From positions 1 through 29,933 of the IMG/VR virus record IMGVR_UViG_3300048839_000318: 29,933 bases of DNA. One strand, written 5' to 3'. The position numbers were made by a program, and so were the translations under genes. The stretch comes from a virus. Below the pieces are notes generated by a model. The model saw nothing but the letters and a program-made list of their open reading frames with translations, ran no database searches and had not been told where the DNA came from. This document shows positions 28,152-29,933 of this stretch, piece by piece; the stretch's first letter is position 1, and every line of letters starts with the position of its first letter.

Positions 28152-29933
28152 GCCATCGCCCGCCTGCGGCTATCGGCCATCGTCGCGAGCGCGACATTGC
28201 GCATCATCACAGCGAGGCGCGCTTCCTGGCTGCGGCTCATCTCTCCGTTGATCGTGATGGTCGGCGCGACTGTCACGCCGCCCAACTGGTTGTTCGGAAC
28301 GATGTTGCCGCTCGCCAGCGGCATGAACACTTCCGGCCCTTTCTCGCCGACCATGTACGGCGTGCGGGCCGACACCGGGCCGCCAGATGCACGCATCGTG
28401 AGTCCGCCGCCGCCAAAGCGGCTCGCCAACCATCCGAGGCCGTCGCCGAGCCACCCGCTGATCTTGCCGTCCTTCGCGTAATCACCGAACAGCATTTTCG
28501 ACAGGTTCGCCGCCATCGCCTCGGCAGCCATGCGCTTGAGCATGTTGCCGAAGCTGCGGCCAATCGAGTCGAACTTACCGTCGAGGATGTCGTACAGGTT
28601 CTGGCCGAGCGCATCCTGAATGTTCCGAGCAGCTTCGCGCGCCCACTCGTCGGCCTCGCTCAACTTTTCCGGAACCCCGGTGGCGAGCTTCTTCATCTCG
28701 GCAGCCGTAGCGGCCGATATTCGGCCCAGCTCGCGCTGCTTCTCGATGTAGTCGACGATCCGAATGAACCGATCGGCCTCGGACTGCGCCGTATCGTCGA
28801 GCAGGCCCTGGTACTGTCTCTCGAGCGCAAGCTCCGCATCAACCGATGCGTTGACCTTCTGCGACGCCTCGAGCAGCCGCATCTCGGCCACATGCTGTTC
28901 GCCGATCGTCTTGACGCGGTTCCGTTCGATCTCCTCGGCGTCGGTTGCTGCCTGCAGCGCCTTCGCGGCGTCGATGAGCCGCTGTTTTTCGCCGTCGGAC
29001 AGCGTTTTGAATCGGCCTTTCGTGACTTCCCAGATTGCCTCCTCGACGATCTTGTTCTCGCCGAGCGCCGCCGCGCGCTTTTGCAACTGCGCGACCTCAT
29101 CGGCGAGTTGCTCGGCGGGCGTTTTCCCGCCGGTCGGATTGGTCGGGAACCGGGGTGTAGCACCAGTCGCCTCGCGCGGACCGAACAGCGACGACCGGAA
29201 CCCGGCCGGATGCTGTGCAGTCGCACGCGACTCGACCCTGCGCTGAATCGCGAGTAGCTTGTTCAGCTCGGCAGTCAGTTCGGCCTCGCTTTGGTTCGAG
29301 AACAGGCCGGTCCAGCGGCCGGACCTCTTGCCCTCTAACTTCTCGCGAACGCTGGCGATCTTCTCCTCGAGCGTGCCGAATCCCTTGATCGCGAGCGCGA
29401 CGTCGAGCGACTCGCCGAACGCCAATCCCTCTCGACGCGCATCGAGGAACCTGGCAGCGATCTCACCCAGCGACGCGATCAGCGGCGTAAAGGCATCCAT
29501 CAGAACGCCGCGCGTGGTCGCGCTCAGGCGCGTCAAGTTGTCGTTGAAGTCCTCGGCCGCCTTCGCTGTTTTCGAGTCGATGACGATCCCGAGACGCTCG
29601 GCTTCCTCGCGCATCTCCTGCAGGCCGTCGCGCCCCTGATTGAGCAGCGGAATGAGCTTCGCCCCGGCGCGACCGAATATCTCGATCGCGAACGCCGTTT
29701 TCTCCGGGCCGTCAGCGAACTCGGAGAATCGATCAGCGATGTCGCCAAGAACCTCCTCGGTCGGGCGCATCTGGCCCCCGGCTCCGAGCACGGAAACGCC
29801 GAGCGCCTTGAAGATCGCGACCGTTTCCTTCGACCCCTGAGCGACATCGCCCATCTTCGCGGTCAGGCGCGAGATGCCGGCGCCAAGCTCCTCGGTGGAG
29901 ACGTCCGAGAGCTTCGCCGCATAGTCCAGCGCA
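28148..29933 (-). CDS. Tail length tape measure protein, C-terminal part (runs off the right edge)
   Basis: An open leftward frame enters at 29932 and ends at 28148, giving 594 visible residues; the ATG at 29854 is internal, as the reading continues upstream (ALDYAAKLSDVSTEELGAGI). The conserved tape measure segment is visible (KTAFAIEIFGRAGAKLIPLL). It is followed by long helices (coiled coils around EKIASVREKLEGK and QLADEVAQLQKRAAALGENK). A Gly-rich C-terminus has FGGGGLTMRASGGPVSARTP and EKGPEVFMPLASG, typical for siphovirus tape measures. The protein sets tail length and is ejected with DNA. Confidence 0.9.
   Translation of the reverse strand, partial: ALDYAAKLSDVSTEELGAGISRLTAKMGDVAQGSKETVAIFKALGVSVLGAGGQMRPTEEVLGDIADRFSEFADGPEKTAFAIEIFGRAGAKLIPLLNQGRDGLQEMREEAERLGIVIDSKTAKAAEDFNDNLTRLSATTRGVLMDAFTPLIASLGEIAARFLDARREGLAFGESLDVALAIKGFGTLEEKIASVREKLEGKRSGRWTGLFSNQSEAELTAELNKLLAIQRRVESRATAQHPAGFRSSLFGPREATGATPRFPTNPTGGKTPAEQLADEVAQLQKRAAALGENKIVEEAIWEVTKGRFKTLSDGEKQRLIDAAKALQAATDAEEIERNRVKTIGEQHVAEMRLLEASQKVNASVDAELALERQYQGLLDDTAQSEADRFIRIVDYIEKQRELGRISAATAAEMKKLATGVPEKLSEADEWAREAARNIQDALGQNLYDILDGKFDSIGRSFGNMLKRMAAEAMAANLSKMLFGDYAKDGKISGWLGDGLGWLASRFGGGGLTMRASGGPVSARTPYMVGEKGPEVFMPLASGNIVPNNQLGGVTVAPTITINGEMSRSQEARLAVMMRNVALATMADSRRRAMA

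Overview
The window is part of the genome of a tailed, siphovirus-like (lambda-type) bacteriophage or prophage. High GC content, Rz/Rz1 spanins, an AMI-type amidase and several gene families common in Burkholderiales phages suggest a Gram-negative, probably betaproteobacterial host. Genes are packed with ATGA/TGATG overlaps. No rRNA, tRNA, integrase, transposase, CRISPR array or clear intrinsic terminator was seen.

Layout. A divergent control region lies at 10097-10295. Leftward from it (10096 down to 1) run a small Cro/CI-like HTH protein, two or three more small DNA-binding candidates, a large Toprim/VirE-type primase-helicase (6712-9054), a repeat-rich non-coding block (6441-6702), a gpZ-like protein, the small and large terminase subunits, an FkbM-type methyltransferase, a Mor-like activator and several virion or decoration genes, the last running off the left edge. 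Rightward (10296-18132) runs an operon of about 20 small accessory genes. These include a DGQHR-motif protein, a dNMP kinase, a mini P-loop protein, a YkgJ-type cysteine-cluster protein and several mosaic moron-like genes. It meets the leftward lysis cassette near 18.2 kb.

From the right edge down to 18212 all genes read leftward: tape measure C-terminus, tail proteins, a glycosidase-like protein, two Ig-domain proteins, a gpJ-like tip protein, a predicted outer-membrane beta-barrel, a small membrane protein, holin, amidase, Rz with nested Rz1, and small membrane and LytTR-like proteins.

Portal, protease, capsid and tail-tube genes are absent. The leftward operon leaves at base 1 after terminase and a leftward tail operon enters at 29933 with the tape measure, so the missing head genes probably lie between the two ends on a circular or circularly permuted map (inference).

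The most unusual points are: a tail hub-adaptor gene that looks split by a roughly 3-kb cassette encoding a glycosidase-like protein and Ig-like domains; a 12-copy GGTNTGG repeat array with a perfect 28-bp inverted repeat around a GC-alternating core; and a divergent promoter pair in which both transcripts appear leaderless.
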